Assembly (NCBI GenBank): GCA_020852655.1
Contig: JADZAI010000098.1
Span: forward strand, 32,498-96,497
Direction of reading: 5' to 3'
DNA length: 64,000 bases
Origin: Alphaproteobacteria bacterium
GTDB taxonomy: Bacteria > Pseudomonadota > Alphaproteobacteria > Micropepsales > Micropepsaceae
The translations under genes and the position numbers were made by a program. This document shows positions 11,189-20,896 of the stretch, one piece after another (the stretch's first letter is position 1; each line of letters starts with the position of its first letter). A model generated the notes under the pieces. It saw only the letters and a list, made by a program, of their open reading frames with translations. It made no database searches and was not told the DNA's origin.

Positions 11189-12578
11189 GGCGCCCGAGAT
11201 TCTCGTTGTCGACGACGAGGCGGATATCCGCGAGCTGATCGCCGGGATCCTGAACGACGAGGGCTATGAGACGCGCCTCGCAAAGGACGCCGACAGCGCG
11301 CTGGCGGCGGTGCGGGCGCGCCAGCCGGCGCTGGTCGTTCTGGACATCTGGCTCCAAGGCAGCAGGATCGACGGCTTGGCGGTCCTCGAAGAGCTGAAGC
11401 GCGACGCGCCGGATCTGCCGGTCATCGTGATTTCCGGCCACGGAACGATCGAGACGGCGGTCGCGGCGATCAAGCGGGGCGCCTATGATTTCATCGAGAA
11501 GCCGTTCAAGTCGGACCGCCTGCTGATCCTCGTCGAGCGGGCGATGGAGTCGGCGAAGCTGCGGCGCGAGAACGAAGAGCTGCGCCAGCGGTCGAGCGAG
11601 GATTTCGATCTGGTCGGGCGGTCCAGCGTCATCGCCCAGCTCCGCCAGACCATCGACAAGGTGGCGCCGACCGGCAGCCGCGTTCTGATCACCGGCCCGG
11701 CCGGCTCGGGCAAGGAAGTGGTCGCACGCCTGCTGCACGCCAATTCGCGCCGCGCCCGCAATCCCTTCGTCGCGCTCAATTGCGCCATCATGGCGCCGGA
11801 CCGGATGGAGCAGGAACTCTTCGGGGTGGAAGGCACCGAAAGCGTCGGCCGCAAGGTGGGCCTGCTGGAACAGGCCCATGGCGGCACGCTCTATCTCGAC
11901 GAAGTCGCCGACATGCCGCTCGAGACCCAGGGCAAGATACTGCGCGTGCTGCTCGACCAGACCTTCACCCGCCTCGGGGGAACGCAACGGGTGCAGGTCG
12001 ACGTGCGCATCATCTCGTCGTCCAGCAAGGACCTGCGCGGCGAGATCGCCGAGGGCAACCTGCGGGAGGACCTGTTTCACCGTCTCGGCGTCGTGCCCAT
12101 TCGCGTGCCCGCCCTGGCGGAACGGCGCGACGACATCCCGTTCCTCGTCGAGCATTTCCTCAGCCGCTTCGCGCGGCTTTACGGCGGTGCGGTCTGCGCG
12201 ATCGGCGATGACGCGATGGCGGCGCTCCAGGCGCATGACTGGCCGGGCAATGTCCGCCAGCTCCGCAACAATATCGAGCGGCTGGTCATCCTCACGTCGG
12301 ACCAGTCCGGCGCCGTGGTGAAGGCCGATATGCTGCCGACGGAAGTCAGTTCCTCCGCCCCGGCGGTGACGCAAGGACCCTCCGGCGAGCATATCATCTC
12401 GCTGCCCCTGCGCGAGGCGCGCGAGATGTTCGAGCGCGAATATCTGGTCGCGCAGATCAACCGCTTCGGCGGCAATATCTCGCGGACCGCAGCCTTCATC
12501 GGCATGGAGCGCTCGGCCCTGCACCGCAAGCTGAAGACGCTGGGCGTCGGCAGCCGGGCGGACGAGACGAGCCACTGA
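11163..12578 (+). CDS. ntrX: Response regulator NtrX (sigma-54 activator-like without GAFTGA)
   Basis: Partner of NtrY. The 471-residue product has a receiver domain with D61 in LVVLDIWLQGSRIDG, an AAA+ domain with Walker A GPAGSGKE, Walker B GGTLYLDEVADMP and FREDLFHRLGVVPI-like residues (LREDLFHRLGVVPI), and a C-terminal Fis-type helix (GNISRTAAFIGMERSALHRK). The place of the GAFTGA loop reads ELFGVEGTESVGRKVGLLEQ, so the sigma-54 contact is missing. This is known for alphaproteobacterial NtrX and suggests action with sigma-70 or as a repressor. Its stop overlaps the start of the aminotransferase gene. Confidence 0.95.
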   Translation: MNKAANWHKAPEILVVDDEADIRELIAGILNDEGYETRLAKDADSALAAVRARQPALVVLDIWLQGSRIDGLAVLEELKRDAPDLPVIVISGHGTIETAVAAIKRGAYDFIEKPFKSDRLLILVERAMESAKLRRENEELRQRSSEDFDLVGRSSVIAQLRQTIDKVAPTGSRVLITGPAGSGKEVVARLLHANSRRARNPFVALNCAIMAPDRMEQELFGVEGTESVGRKVGLLEQAHGGTLYLDEVADMPLETQGKILRVLLDQTFTRLGGTQRVQVDVRIISSSSKDLRGEIAEGNLREDLFHRLGVVPIRVPALAERRDDIPFLVEHFLSRFARLYGGAVCAIGDDAMAALQAHDWPGNVRQLRNNIERLVILTSDQSGAVVKADMLPTEVSSSAPAVTQGPSGEHIISLPLREAREMFEREYLVAQINRFGGNISRTAAFIGMERSALHRKLKTLGVGSRADETSH

Positions 12579-13441
12579 TGTCGCGGATCGCCTTCGTCAA
12601 CGGCGCCTATGTGCCGTTCGCCCACGCGAGCGTGCATGTGGAGGATCGCGGCCTGCAATTCGCGGACTCGATCTATGAGGGCATCGCGGTCGCGAACGGC
12701 CGCTGCATCGACGAAGAGCCGCACTGGGATCGCCTGGAGCGCTCGCTGCGCGAACTTCGCCAGGCGATGCCGATGGATCGCACGGCGCTGTCGTGGCACG
12801 CGCAGGAGACGGTGCGGCGCAACCGGGTCCGTCACGGCGTCGCCTATGTCCAGATCACGCGCGGGGTGGCGCGGCGCGATCATCCCTTTCCGCGCGCCGA
12901 CCTGCTCCAGACCGTCATCATCACCGCCCGCCGTTTCGACCCCGCCAGGGCGAAGGCGAGCGGGGAGGGCGGGGTGGCCGTGAAGACGATGCCCGACATC
13001 CGCTGGGGCCGGCGCGACATCAAGACGACCGCCTTGATCGCCAACGTGCTGGCCAAGCAGGCGGCGCGCGAGGCGGGGGCCTATGAGGCCTGGCTGGTGG
13101 ACGAGCAAGGCTTCGTCACCGAGGGCGCCAGCACCAATGCCTGGATCGTCGACGCCGACGGCGTCCTCACGACGCGGGCCCTGTCGCATGCCTTGCTGCC
13201 CGGCTGCACCCGCAAGACGGTCCTGGGGCTCGCTGCCGACCGGCAGATGCGGGTCGCCGAGCGGTCGTTTTCGGTTGCGGACACAAAGGCGGCGCGCGAG
13301 GCCTTCATCACGAGCGCCGGGAATTACGTGACGCCCGTGATCTCCATCGACGGACAGCCGGTCGGCGACGGCAAGCCGGGGCCGGTCACGCAGGCGTTAC
13401 GTCGCGCCTATATCGAGGAATTCGTGGAAATCGACGCATAG
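12578..13441 (+). CDS. dat: D-amino acid aminotransferase (class IV PLP aminotransferase)
   Basis: A 287-residue fold-type IV PLP enzyme; family members interconvert D-alanine and D-glutamate. Recognisable features are VNGAYVPFAHASVHVEDRG at the N-terminus, the PLP lysine K149 in RRDIKTTALIANV, and the phosphate-binding region VTEGASTNAWIV. Substrate is inferred from the family and from conserved placement between ntrX and hfq; a branched-chain aminotransferase or aminodeoxychorismate lyase role cannot be excluded. Start codon overlaps the ntrX stop by one base, so it is part of the same transcript. Confidence 0.88.
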   Translation: MSRIAFVNGAYVPFAHASVHVEDRGLQFADSIYEGIAVANGRCIDEEPHWDRLERSLRELRQAMPMDRTALSWHAQETVRRNRVRHGVAYVQITRGVARRDHPFPRADLLQTVIITARRFDPARAKASGEGGVAVKTMPDIRWGRRDIKTTALIANVLAKQAAREAGAYEAWLVDEQGFVTEGASTNAWIVDADGVLTTRALSHALLPGCTRKTVLGLAADRQMRVAERSFSVADTKAAREAFITSAGNYVTPVISIDGQPVGDGKPGPVTQALRRAYIEEFVEIDA

Positions 13442-13796
13442 TTCGTGTTGCCGTCACGCAACCGCGGCGTTTTCGCACTTGCAGCATTCCAGGAATGCGC
13501 CAAATTAGAGGCGGTCCAAGATTCACGACCGAGCGCAACCCTGCCGGTGCCCGTTCGCCGGCCAAAAACGAGAATGTCAGCGATGAGCGACAAGCAGAAC
13601 CTGCAGGATGTCTTCCTGAATGCCGTCCGTAAGACCAAGACACCCCTCACGGTGTTTCTGGTGAACGGCGTGAAACTGCAGGGCGTCATCACCTGGTTCG
13701 ATAATTTCTGCGTCCTGCTCCGGCGGGACGGGCACTCGCAGCTTGTCTACAAGCATGCGATATCGACGGTGATGCCGCTGAATCCGGTGCAATTGT

Positions 13797-15191
<1,395 letters not shown>

Positions 15192-15197
15192 GGCCGA

Positions 15198-15998
15198 TCA
15201 GAGGCCGGCTGCTTTCGCGGCGTCCCAGTGCCGGTCCATGTCCTCCAGGGTGGAGTTCTGTGGTGTTTTCCCTTCCTTACGAAGGAGTTTTTCTACTTTC
15301 TTGAACCTTCGTATGAACTTGGCGTTGGTCGCGGCGAGGGCCTTTTCGGGGTCGTGGCCCAGCTTCAGCGCAAGGTTGGCGGCGACGAAAAGGACGTCGC
15401 CGAGCTCGCCTTCGACCTCGGCAGGGGCGGCGCCATCGCGGATCGCCTCGCGAAGTTCCCCGATCTCCTCGTCCAGCTTGCCGAAGACCGGTTCGACGCC
15501 CGGCCAGTCGAAGCCGACGGAGGCGGCGCGCTTCTGGAGCTTGGCGGCACGGGGCAGGGCCGGGAGGGTGCGCGGGATGTCGGCGAGCACCGAATCCTGC
15601 GGCGCCTTTTTCGTGCGCTCGGTTGCCTTGAGGCGCTCCCAGTCCGCCGTCTGCTCGTCCGCGGAGCGCGGCCCGGCGTCACCGAAGACGTGGGGATGGC
15701 GGCGCACCATCTTGGCCTCGATGGCCTCGACCACGTCGGCGAAGGTGAACGCCCCCGCCTCGGCCGCCATCTGGGCGTGGAAGACGACCTGGAAGAGGAG
15801 GTCGCCGAGCTCGTCCCTGAGGGCCGTCATGTCGCCCTGCTCGATCGCGTCGGCGACCTCGTAGGCTTCCTCGACGGTGTAGGGCGCGATGGTGGAGAAG
15901 TCCTGCGCGCGATCCCAGGCGCAGCCGTCGGGGCCGCGCAGACGCGCCATCAGCGCGAGCAGGTCGGAGATGCGGCCGGGGGCAGGCGGCGCGGTCAT
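15198..15998 (-). CDS. mazG: Nucleoside triphosphate pyrophosphohydrolase MazG
   Basis: A house-cleaning enzyme that hydrolyses NTPs and dNTPs to monophosphates. The 266-residue protein holds two MazG domains. The first (about 10-130) has APYTVEEAYEVADAIEQGD and DELGDLLFQVVFHAQMA; the second (about 165-250) has DEEIGELREAIRDG and EGELGDVLFVAANLALKLG. The helical EExxE and ExxD metal-binding motifs are intact in both. The start codon overlaps the MFS gene stop (ATGA), so they share a transcript. Near hflX as in many alphaproteobacteria. Confidence 0.95.
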   Translation of the reverse strand: MTAPPAPGRISDLLALMARLRGPDGCAWDRAQDFSTIAPYTVEEAYEVADAIEQGDMTALRDELGDLLFQVVFHAQMAAEAGAFTFADVVEAIEAKMVRRHPHVFGDAGPRSADEQTADWERLKATERTKKAPQDSVLADIPRTLPALPRAAKLQKRAASVGFDWPGVEPVFGKLDEEIGELREAIRDGAAPAEVEGELGDVLFVAANLALKLGHDPEKALAATNAKFIRRFKKVEKLLRKEGKTPQNSTLEDMDRHWDAAKAAGL

Positions 15999-17359
15999 TC
16001 GGCGGGCCCGGGGACCAGGGTGCCCTCCGCGCGCTTGCGGGCGATCGCGTCGCGCAGTTCCTGCTGCTTGAACTTGTCGATCGGGAAGTTCCACATCACC
16101 AAAACCGTCAGCAGCATGAAGGCGAGCGGAAGCAGCACGAAGACAAGGCCGAGGCCATTGATCGCTTCGGGGGAATTCACGACGCCGGGGCGGCCGTCGA
16201 ACCCGACCGCCGCCAGCACCGGATAGGCAAGGCCGGCGGCGGCGTAGCCGAGCTTGTTGGTCATCACGAGCAGCGAATAGAAAAGTCCCGAGCGCTCGCG
16301 GCCGGTCGCCAGCGTGTCGATGTCGATGACATCAGCCATCATCGAGCGCAGCAGGAAACCGCCGGCGCCGTAGCCGACGCCGAAAAGGATGAAGGCGCCG
16401 GTCAGCACCCAGAAATTCCCCTTGGGCAGCAACAGGACCAGCGGGATCAGGGCGGAGGTGTAGAGCAGGGCGATGCACAGCGTGCGGTGCTTGGTCAGGC
16501 GGTAGCTGAGCTTGATCCACAGCGGCACGAAGAAGAGCCCGGCGACGAAGTAGATGAAGAGGATCGTCGAGGACGCCTTGGGCATCTCGAAATAATACGA
16601 GATCAGGAAGATGAAGAGCGATCCGGTGATGCCGGGCGCGAGACCCTGGAGCAGGTCGGCGAGCAGCAGTTTGCGCAAGGCAGCGTTGCCGGCGATCAGC
16701 CGCACGGCGGCGCCGATCTCGAGCTTATGGACACCGTGCGGCGCGTCGGGCTCTGGGACCGCCCAAAGCGTGATCGCGACGCAGATGGGCATGGAGATGC
16801 AGACGAACCAGCCCATCAGCGCGACCTTGTCGACGATCGTGGCGGTGTGATCGATCGCCTCGAGCAGGACGGGCAGGGCGAGAACGAGGAGGAAGCCGGC
16901 GATGGCGGCGAACTCGCGCCAGCCCTGCACGCGGCTGCGCTCATGGTACTGGACGCTGAGCTCGGCGCCCCACGCGATATGGCTGATCGCAGCGACGGAA
17001 TAGGCGAGATAGGCGAGGATCACCCAGGCCGAGAACCATCCGATGGTCGCGCCTTCCGGCGGGAGGAAGAGCAGGAAGACGCCTGTCACGAAGAAGGGGA
17101 CCGAGACCGTCATCCAGGGCCGGCGGCGGCCCCAGCGCGAACGCGTCGAGTCGCTCGCCCAGCCGATCAGCGGATCGAGCAGCAAGTCCAGCAGGCGGGC
17201 GGCCAGCAGGACGAGGCCGACCTGGGATTGGTCGAGCCCGAGTCCGCTGACGTAGAAGGGGGCGACATAGACGACGAGGGGAAGGCCGAGCGCGGCGAGG
17301 GGCGCCGTCGGAAGGACATAGGCGGCGATGGTGCGGCCGCTCAGCGTGAAATCCGACAT
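15995..17359 (-). CDS. MFS transporter of the glycoside-pentoside-hexuronide (MelB-like) type
   Basis: A 454-residue inner-membrane carrier with about 12 hydrophobic segments. The GPH signature appears early as DPLIGWASDSTRSRWGRRRP, and the second half repeats a weaker version (SGLFYSLLVMTNKLGYAAAG). Members are cation symporters for sugars or sulfonates; several alphaproteobacterial copies have unknown substrate. It lies directly upstream of mazG with a four-base overlap, which probably reflects compact packing. It is divergent from the phytanoyl-CoA dioxygenase gene, and the 114-base gap should hold both promoters. Confidence 0.85.
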   Translation of the reverse strand: MSDFTLSGRTIAAYVLPTAPLAALGLPLVVYVAPFYVSGLGLDQSQVGLVLLAARLLDLLLDPLIGWASDSTRSRWGRRRPWMTVSVPFFVTGVFLLFLPPEGATIGWFSAWVILAYLAYSVAAISHIAWGAELSVQYHERSRVQGWREFAAIAGFLLVLALPVLLEAIDHTATIVDKVALMGWFVCISMPICVAITLWAVPEPDAPHGVHKLEIGAAVRLIAGNAALRKLLLADLLQGLAPGITGSLFIFLISYYFEMPKASSTILFIYFVAGLFFVPLWIKLSYRLTKHRTLCIALLYTSALIPLVLLLPKGNFWVLTGAFILFGVGYGAGGFLLRSMMADVIDIDTLATGRERSGLFYSLLVMTNKLGYAAAGLAYPVLAAVGFDGRPGVVNSPEAINGLGLVFVLLPLAFMLLTVLVMWNFPIDKFKQQELRDAIARKRAEGTLVPGPAE

Positions 17360-17473
17360 CTATTGCGCGTTCCTCGTGCCCGTTTCTGTGTGGATGCATC
17401 TGACCGATAGTCAGGTAGGCTGTCCACCTTGGCGCCGTGTCAGGGCGCGGTTTGGAGGATGGAACGGGGCGTG

Positions 17474-18277
17474 ATGGACGATCCGACGCGAGCGATGCAT
17501 GCAGACCGGCTGGCGCGTGACGGATTCACAATCGTCCCTGAGGCCCTGGAGCCGGAACTGGTCGAGGCGCTGCGCGCGACCCTGACGCGGCTGGAGCGCC
17601 AGACCGGGGCGCGGCCGGCCGGCAACGCCTTCGAGGGCGCCCGTACGGTAAGGCTCTATAACCTGCTGGCGCACGGCACGCCGTTCGACCGGGTGCCGGT
17701 GCACGCCAATGTGCTGCCGCTGGTGGAGCAGGTGCTCGGCCGCGAATGCCTGGTCTCGACCTTCACCTCGATGGCGATCGATCCCGGCGAGGATGCCCAG
17801 CCGATCCATGCGGACGACATGGTGATCCCGCTGCCCAAGCCGCATCCGCCGCTGGTCTGTAGCGCGCTGTTCGCGCTGGACGATTTCACGGCGGCGAACG
17901 GCGCGACGCGGGTGGTCCCGGGCTCGCATCTGTGGGCGAACCCGGCCTTCGGCGCCGACTGCGCGACCGTACCGGCCGAGATGGCGCGGGGCAGTGCGCT
18001 GATCTTCCACGGCAGCCTGTGGCACGGCGGTGGAGCCAACACGACCGGCGCCCGGCGCAGCGGCGTCGCGGTCAATTACTGCGCCGGGTTCATCCGGCAG
18101 CAGGAGAACCAGATGGCCGGCGTGCCGGCCGAACTCGCCCGGAGCTATCCGCCGCGGCTCCAGGAGCTGCTGGGCTACGGGGTCTACAAGGGGCTGATCG
18201 GACACGTGGACAAGAAGAGCCCGGCGCAGTTGCTGAACGGCGGCGGAAGCTTCACGGCGCTGTGGGACCGCGGCTGA
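17474..18277 (+). CDS. Phytanoyl-CoA dioxygenase (PhyH) family protein
   Basis: A non-haem Fe(II)/2-oxoglutarate oxygenase of 267 residues. The facial triad is visible as H112 and D114 in QPIHADDMVI and H184 in SLWHGGGANTT, with R194/R195 placed to bind 2-oxoglutarate. A double-stranded beta-helix pattern fits the family. Substrate is unknown: members hydroxylate branched acyl-CoAs, but also natural products and compatible solutes. The ATG with GGGG 5 bases upstream is preferred; an in-frame ATG lies 15 bases earlier. Nothing else nearby in this orientation forms an operon with it. Confidence 0.85.
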   Translation: MDDPTRAMHADRLARDGFTIVPEALEPELVEALRATLTRLERQTGARPAGNAFEGARTVRLYNLLAHGTPFDRVPVHANVLPLVEQVLGRECLVSTFTSMAIDPGEDAQPIHADDMVIPLPKPHPPLVCSALFALDDFTAANGATRVVPGSHLWANPAFGADCATVPAEMARGSALIFHGSLWHGGGANTTGARRSGVAVNYCAGFIRQQENQMAGVPAELARSYPPRLQELLGYGVYKGLIGHVDKKSPAQLLNGGGSFTALWDRG

Positions 18278-18514
18278 GACGGGTGCCGGCTGAGGCTTCA
18301 CCGAAACTTCAGATTTTTCCTTTATCTTGTTGGCTGCACGCAATTTTCTCAGTGCGATGACTCGCGTATGGGTGCGCCTGGCGATACGGCAGAGCAGGGC
18401 GGCATAGCGCATGAATTCGCGGTGGCTGCGGCGCGCCGCATAAGCCTCCGCGGACCAATAGCCGTGGGTGCGCCGGTTGGCGTTGCCCGGCTGTCCGCCG
18501 CGCCCGCGGCTCAT
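18278..18514 (-). CDS. Small basic GGQPGN-HG protein, 3' end unresolved
   Basis: The ATG gives MSRGRGGQPGNANRRTHG followed by YWSAEAYAARRSHREFMRY, a pattern found in short unnamed alphaproteobacterial proteins. It is basic and helical, with no domain I can name. The start is 16 bases after the stop of the upstream unknown gene, so the two look like an operon. No stop codon occurs where such proteins usually end: the frame runs on, antisense through the whole PhyH gene, to base 17411 (367 codons). Either the protein has a spurious extension or the 3' part has suffered a frameshift; a +1 shift meets TGA near 18335 and 18310. The end of the entry marks where the PhyH overlap begins. Confidence 0.5.
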
Positions 18515-18530
18515 GGCGCGATGCCTGCCA

Positions 18531-19550
18531 TCAGGGGGTCGAAATGCGCGGGCCGCGCGGCGGGCCGTCCGGCCTTCGATCCTCGATTTTGTGCGAAACC
18601 TTGTCCTGCACGCCTCGGCCCCACTCGTCCGGGGACCGGCGGCCGGCACGGGGTCTTTCCTTCCGCGCGGCGGCGGCGCGCTCGGCGGCGATTTCCTTGC
18701 GGGTCTCGAAATTCTTCAGGAGGTCGCGGTCGGTGAAGACACTCAGCCCGGTGTCAAAAGGCGCCTTGCTCATGCCGGGCTCGTCGCAATGCACATCCGT
18801 CGGGAGGGCGTAGCCGAAGTGCCGGCGGGTCGCGGGGGACCAGGCATTGGGGTCGTCGGGGTTCTTGCTGCGGTCATAGGCCGCGAGAATGGCCTGCTGT
18901 TTTGCCTTCGACAGCGGCTTTTTGTCGTCCGGGTCGGGATCGTCGAACTCGAACATTTTCATCAGTTCCTCCCAGTATTTTTCGTCTTGCTCCTGCGGTG
19001 CCCCGGCTGCCGGAGACGGCGGGGGCGGCAAGGGCGGCGGTTTGGCGATGCCGGGCGGCGGACGGTCCGCAAGGGGCCGCTGGAGAAGCGGCCTGGCGGA
19101 AGGCGCTTTGGCTGCCGCGGCGGCCGGCCGGCTGACGGCGGCCGGGGCAGCCTGGCCGTGCGGCACGGGCTGCTTGTAGGCGACATGGGCGAGGAAGCCG
19201 TCGATTTCGTCCATGAAAGAGGGCCGCAGCAAATCGTCGGGGTTGTCGGTGACCTCGGGTGCGGAGATGCGCTGGAGGGCGAGGCTGAGCTGGGCGACGA
19301 CGCGGGTGTATTGGATCGAGCGGTGATCGGGTCCGCGTTCGACGTCGTAGGATCGCGACGTCGGCTGGGCGAGATGAAGGTTGGTCTGGGCCGCGGCGCG
19401 GGCGAGGGCACGCCAGAAGAGGCCGCGCACGCTGCCGACGAACTCACAGGCCGGCGCATGACCGAACATGACGGCGGCGCCGGTATGGCGCGCCGCGAGG
19501 ATCTCGGCGTCCGGGCCCGAGGTTTCGGATTGGGTTTCGGGATATGGCAT
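18531..19550 (-). CDS. Protein of unknown function, proline-rich centre
   Basis: I do not recognise the family. The 339-residue product starts MPYPETQSETSGPDAEI. An N-terminal part (about 20-110) reads as an alpha-helical domain containing LFWRALARAAAQTNLHLA. A low-complexity proline/alanine stretch (about 130-185, with PPPLPPPPSPAAG) is followed by a charged region (EKYWEELMKMFEFDDPDPDD) and a basic tail. No signal peptide or membrane segment. Codon use fits a real gene. It is followed by the GGQPGN-type small gene 16 bases later. The linker suggests a protein that bridges two partners, but this is only inference. Confidence 0.65.
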   Translation of the reverse strand: MPYPETQSETSGPDAEILAARHTGAAVMFGHAPACEFVGSVRGLFWRALARAAAQTNLHLAQPTSRSYDVERGPDHRSIQYTRVVAQLSLALQRISAPEVTDNPDDLLRPSFMDEIDGFLAHVAYKQPVPHGQAAPAAVSRPAAAAAKAPSARPLLQRPLADRPPPGIAKPPPLPPPPSPAAGAPQEQDEKYWEELMKMFEFDDPDPDDKKPLSKAKQQAILAAYDRSKNPDDPNAWSPATRRHFGYALPTDVHCDEPGMSKAPFDTGLSVFTDRDLLKNFETRKEIAAERAAAARKERPRAGRRSPDEWGRGVQDKVSHKIEDRRPDGPPRGPRISTP

Positions 19551-19793
19551 GAGTTCCGGCCTTTGCGTTCGCGGGCCCGCGGGTGGCGGGTGCATAGGCG
19601 GGTAATCTGGTGCAGATAGGCGTCAATTCCTGACATGGGCGCGGCGGGTGCGGCGATTTGCGGCAACCGCGGGGCCTGGCTTGAGCGCACGCGCTTCGAA
19701 CACCTGAAATACGTATAAGATATATTATGGAAAAAATTGCATGCGGAAGATAGCTCAGCTTCGCGAAGCGCGATGGCCGCCCTCCAAGCCGCG
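19551..19793. other. Intergenic space with an AT-rich island
   Basis: No gene is seen in these 243 bases. An AT-rich block at about 19706-19740 (including TACGTA, TATATTAT and a run of A) stands out from the GC-rich surroundings. It lies upstream of the unknown gene that starts at 19550 and downstream of the TonB_C-protein gene, so it could hold the promoter of the former; no confident -35/-10 pair can be assigned. A 12-base palindrome GCTTCGCGAAGC lies at 19758-19769. Confidence 0.45.
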
Positions 19794-20711
19794 CTACGGC
19801 GCCGGGGGCACGGTGATGTCCAGACGGTAGAGCCCCGGCGCCGTGCCGGAGAAACGCCAGTAGCGGAAGGCGTCGGAGAATGCATCGAGGACCGGACGTG
19901 CCGCTCCGAGTTCATCGACGGCCGGTTTGCCGCCTTCATCGCGGACATCGATGTAGACCGGTGGATCGGTGACGCCATCCGGGCCGACGACGGCAAGCAT
20001 GCGAACCACCCAGATTTCGGCGTGCGCCGGTACAGTCGGAAAGACCGGCGACACATCGTGGGCCGGCCGTGGCGCCGTCGGAAACGAGGCCCAGAACTTC
20101 TCCTCTCGGCCTTCGACCAAGAATTTCGCATCGGTGCGATAGAGGCCCGGCTGTCCGGCAGGATAGCGAGCCTTGGCGAAGCGCAACTGCGCCGCGTCGG
20201 CAAAATCGAGGTCAGGCGGGAATTCGATGCCCGGCCATAGCTTTACAGGAACGCCGTCCTCTCCGATCTGGAGCGCGATGCGGACGATACCGCTGTGGCC
20301 TTGGCCAAGGCCGGCCAACGCCTTTGCCGGGAAGCCAAGCTTCGCCTGCACCAGCGGTTCGGGTGCCTGGGGGAGACTGCCGAAGGAGAACTCAGGCTCC
20401 TTGTCCGGCACGGGGAAGACGATCTTTGCGGTGACCATGCCGGGATGGGCGGGTTCGAAAGTCCAGCGCCGGGCGGCATCGAGGGCTTCGCGGCCGAACT
20501 GGAGTTTGGCTGGTGTCTCGGAGAGGAGTTCGACGCGGTCGACGTAACCGTCGGCCGCGACTGTGATGCGGACCCTGGCCTCGCCGGGCACGCGCTGAGG
20601 CCATGCTTCAAAGGGATAAATGGCTTCGGTGACAGTGACGGCGACCGGCTTGTCGGCGGCCGCGGTTCCGGCCAGGGCCAGCAGCGCGGCGGCGAATGCA
20701 AACAGGCGCAT
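19794..20711 (-). CDS. Secreted protein with three TonB_C-like domains
   Basis: A 305-residue protein with a Sec signal peptide (MRLFAFAAALLALAGTAAA) and no other membrane segment. Three consecutive units resemble the C-terminal domain of TonB: each has a hydrophobic 'V-R-I-x-V-x-x-D-G-x-V' strand, then a helix with F..AALDA-like residues ending in W/F-x-F. They lie at about residues 30-110, 130-220 and 225-305; the third is the most divergent. GGAGG 7 bases before the ATG supports the start. No proline-rich spacer or N-terminal anchor exists, so it cannot transduce energy like TonB. A related architecture is encoded next to tonB-exbBD in this window. Confidence 0.7.
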   Translation of the reverse strand: MRLFAFAAALLALAGTAAADKPVAVTVTEAIYPFEAWPQRVPGEARVRITVAADGYVDRVELLSETPAKLQFGREALDAARRWTFEPAHPGMVTAKIVFPVPDKEPEFSFGSLPQAPEPLVQAKLGFPAKALAGLGQGHSGIVRIALQIGEDGVPVKLWPGIEFPPDLDFADAAQLRFAKARYPAGQPGLYRTDAKFLVEGREEKFWASFPTAPRPAHDVSPVFPTVPAHAEIWVVRMLAVVGPDGVTDPPVYIDVRDEGGKPAVDELGAARPVLDAFSDAFRYWRFSGTAPGLYRLDITVPPAP

Positions 20712-20896
20712 GGATGCCCCTCCAGGCGCAGCTACGATTGGGCCGGTGCCGCGCCGCAAGCCAGCTTGGCGAAAGCCGAGGCGGGACGCAAACGGGAGAT
20801 GCCCTGCCCCGCAGCCGTCATGCCGGCGCGGTTGAAAAGGCTCCGCATATCTGCACCCTGCCCGGGCCACGAAATCAGAGCCAGGGACGCGACGCC

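Noticed and set aside
17411..18277. Continuation of the GGQPGN-type gene antisense through PhyH
   Set aside because: Only the first 75 codons look like a protein; the rest mirrors PhyH codons and is probably a shadow or a frameshift effect, so it is not annotated as coding.
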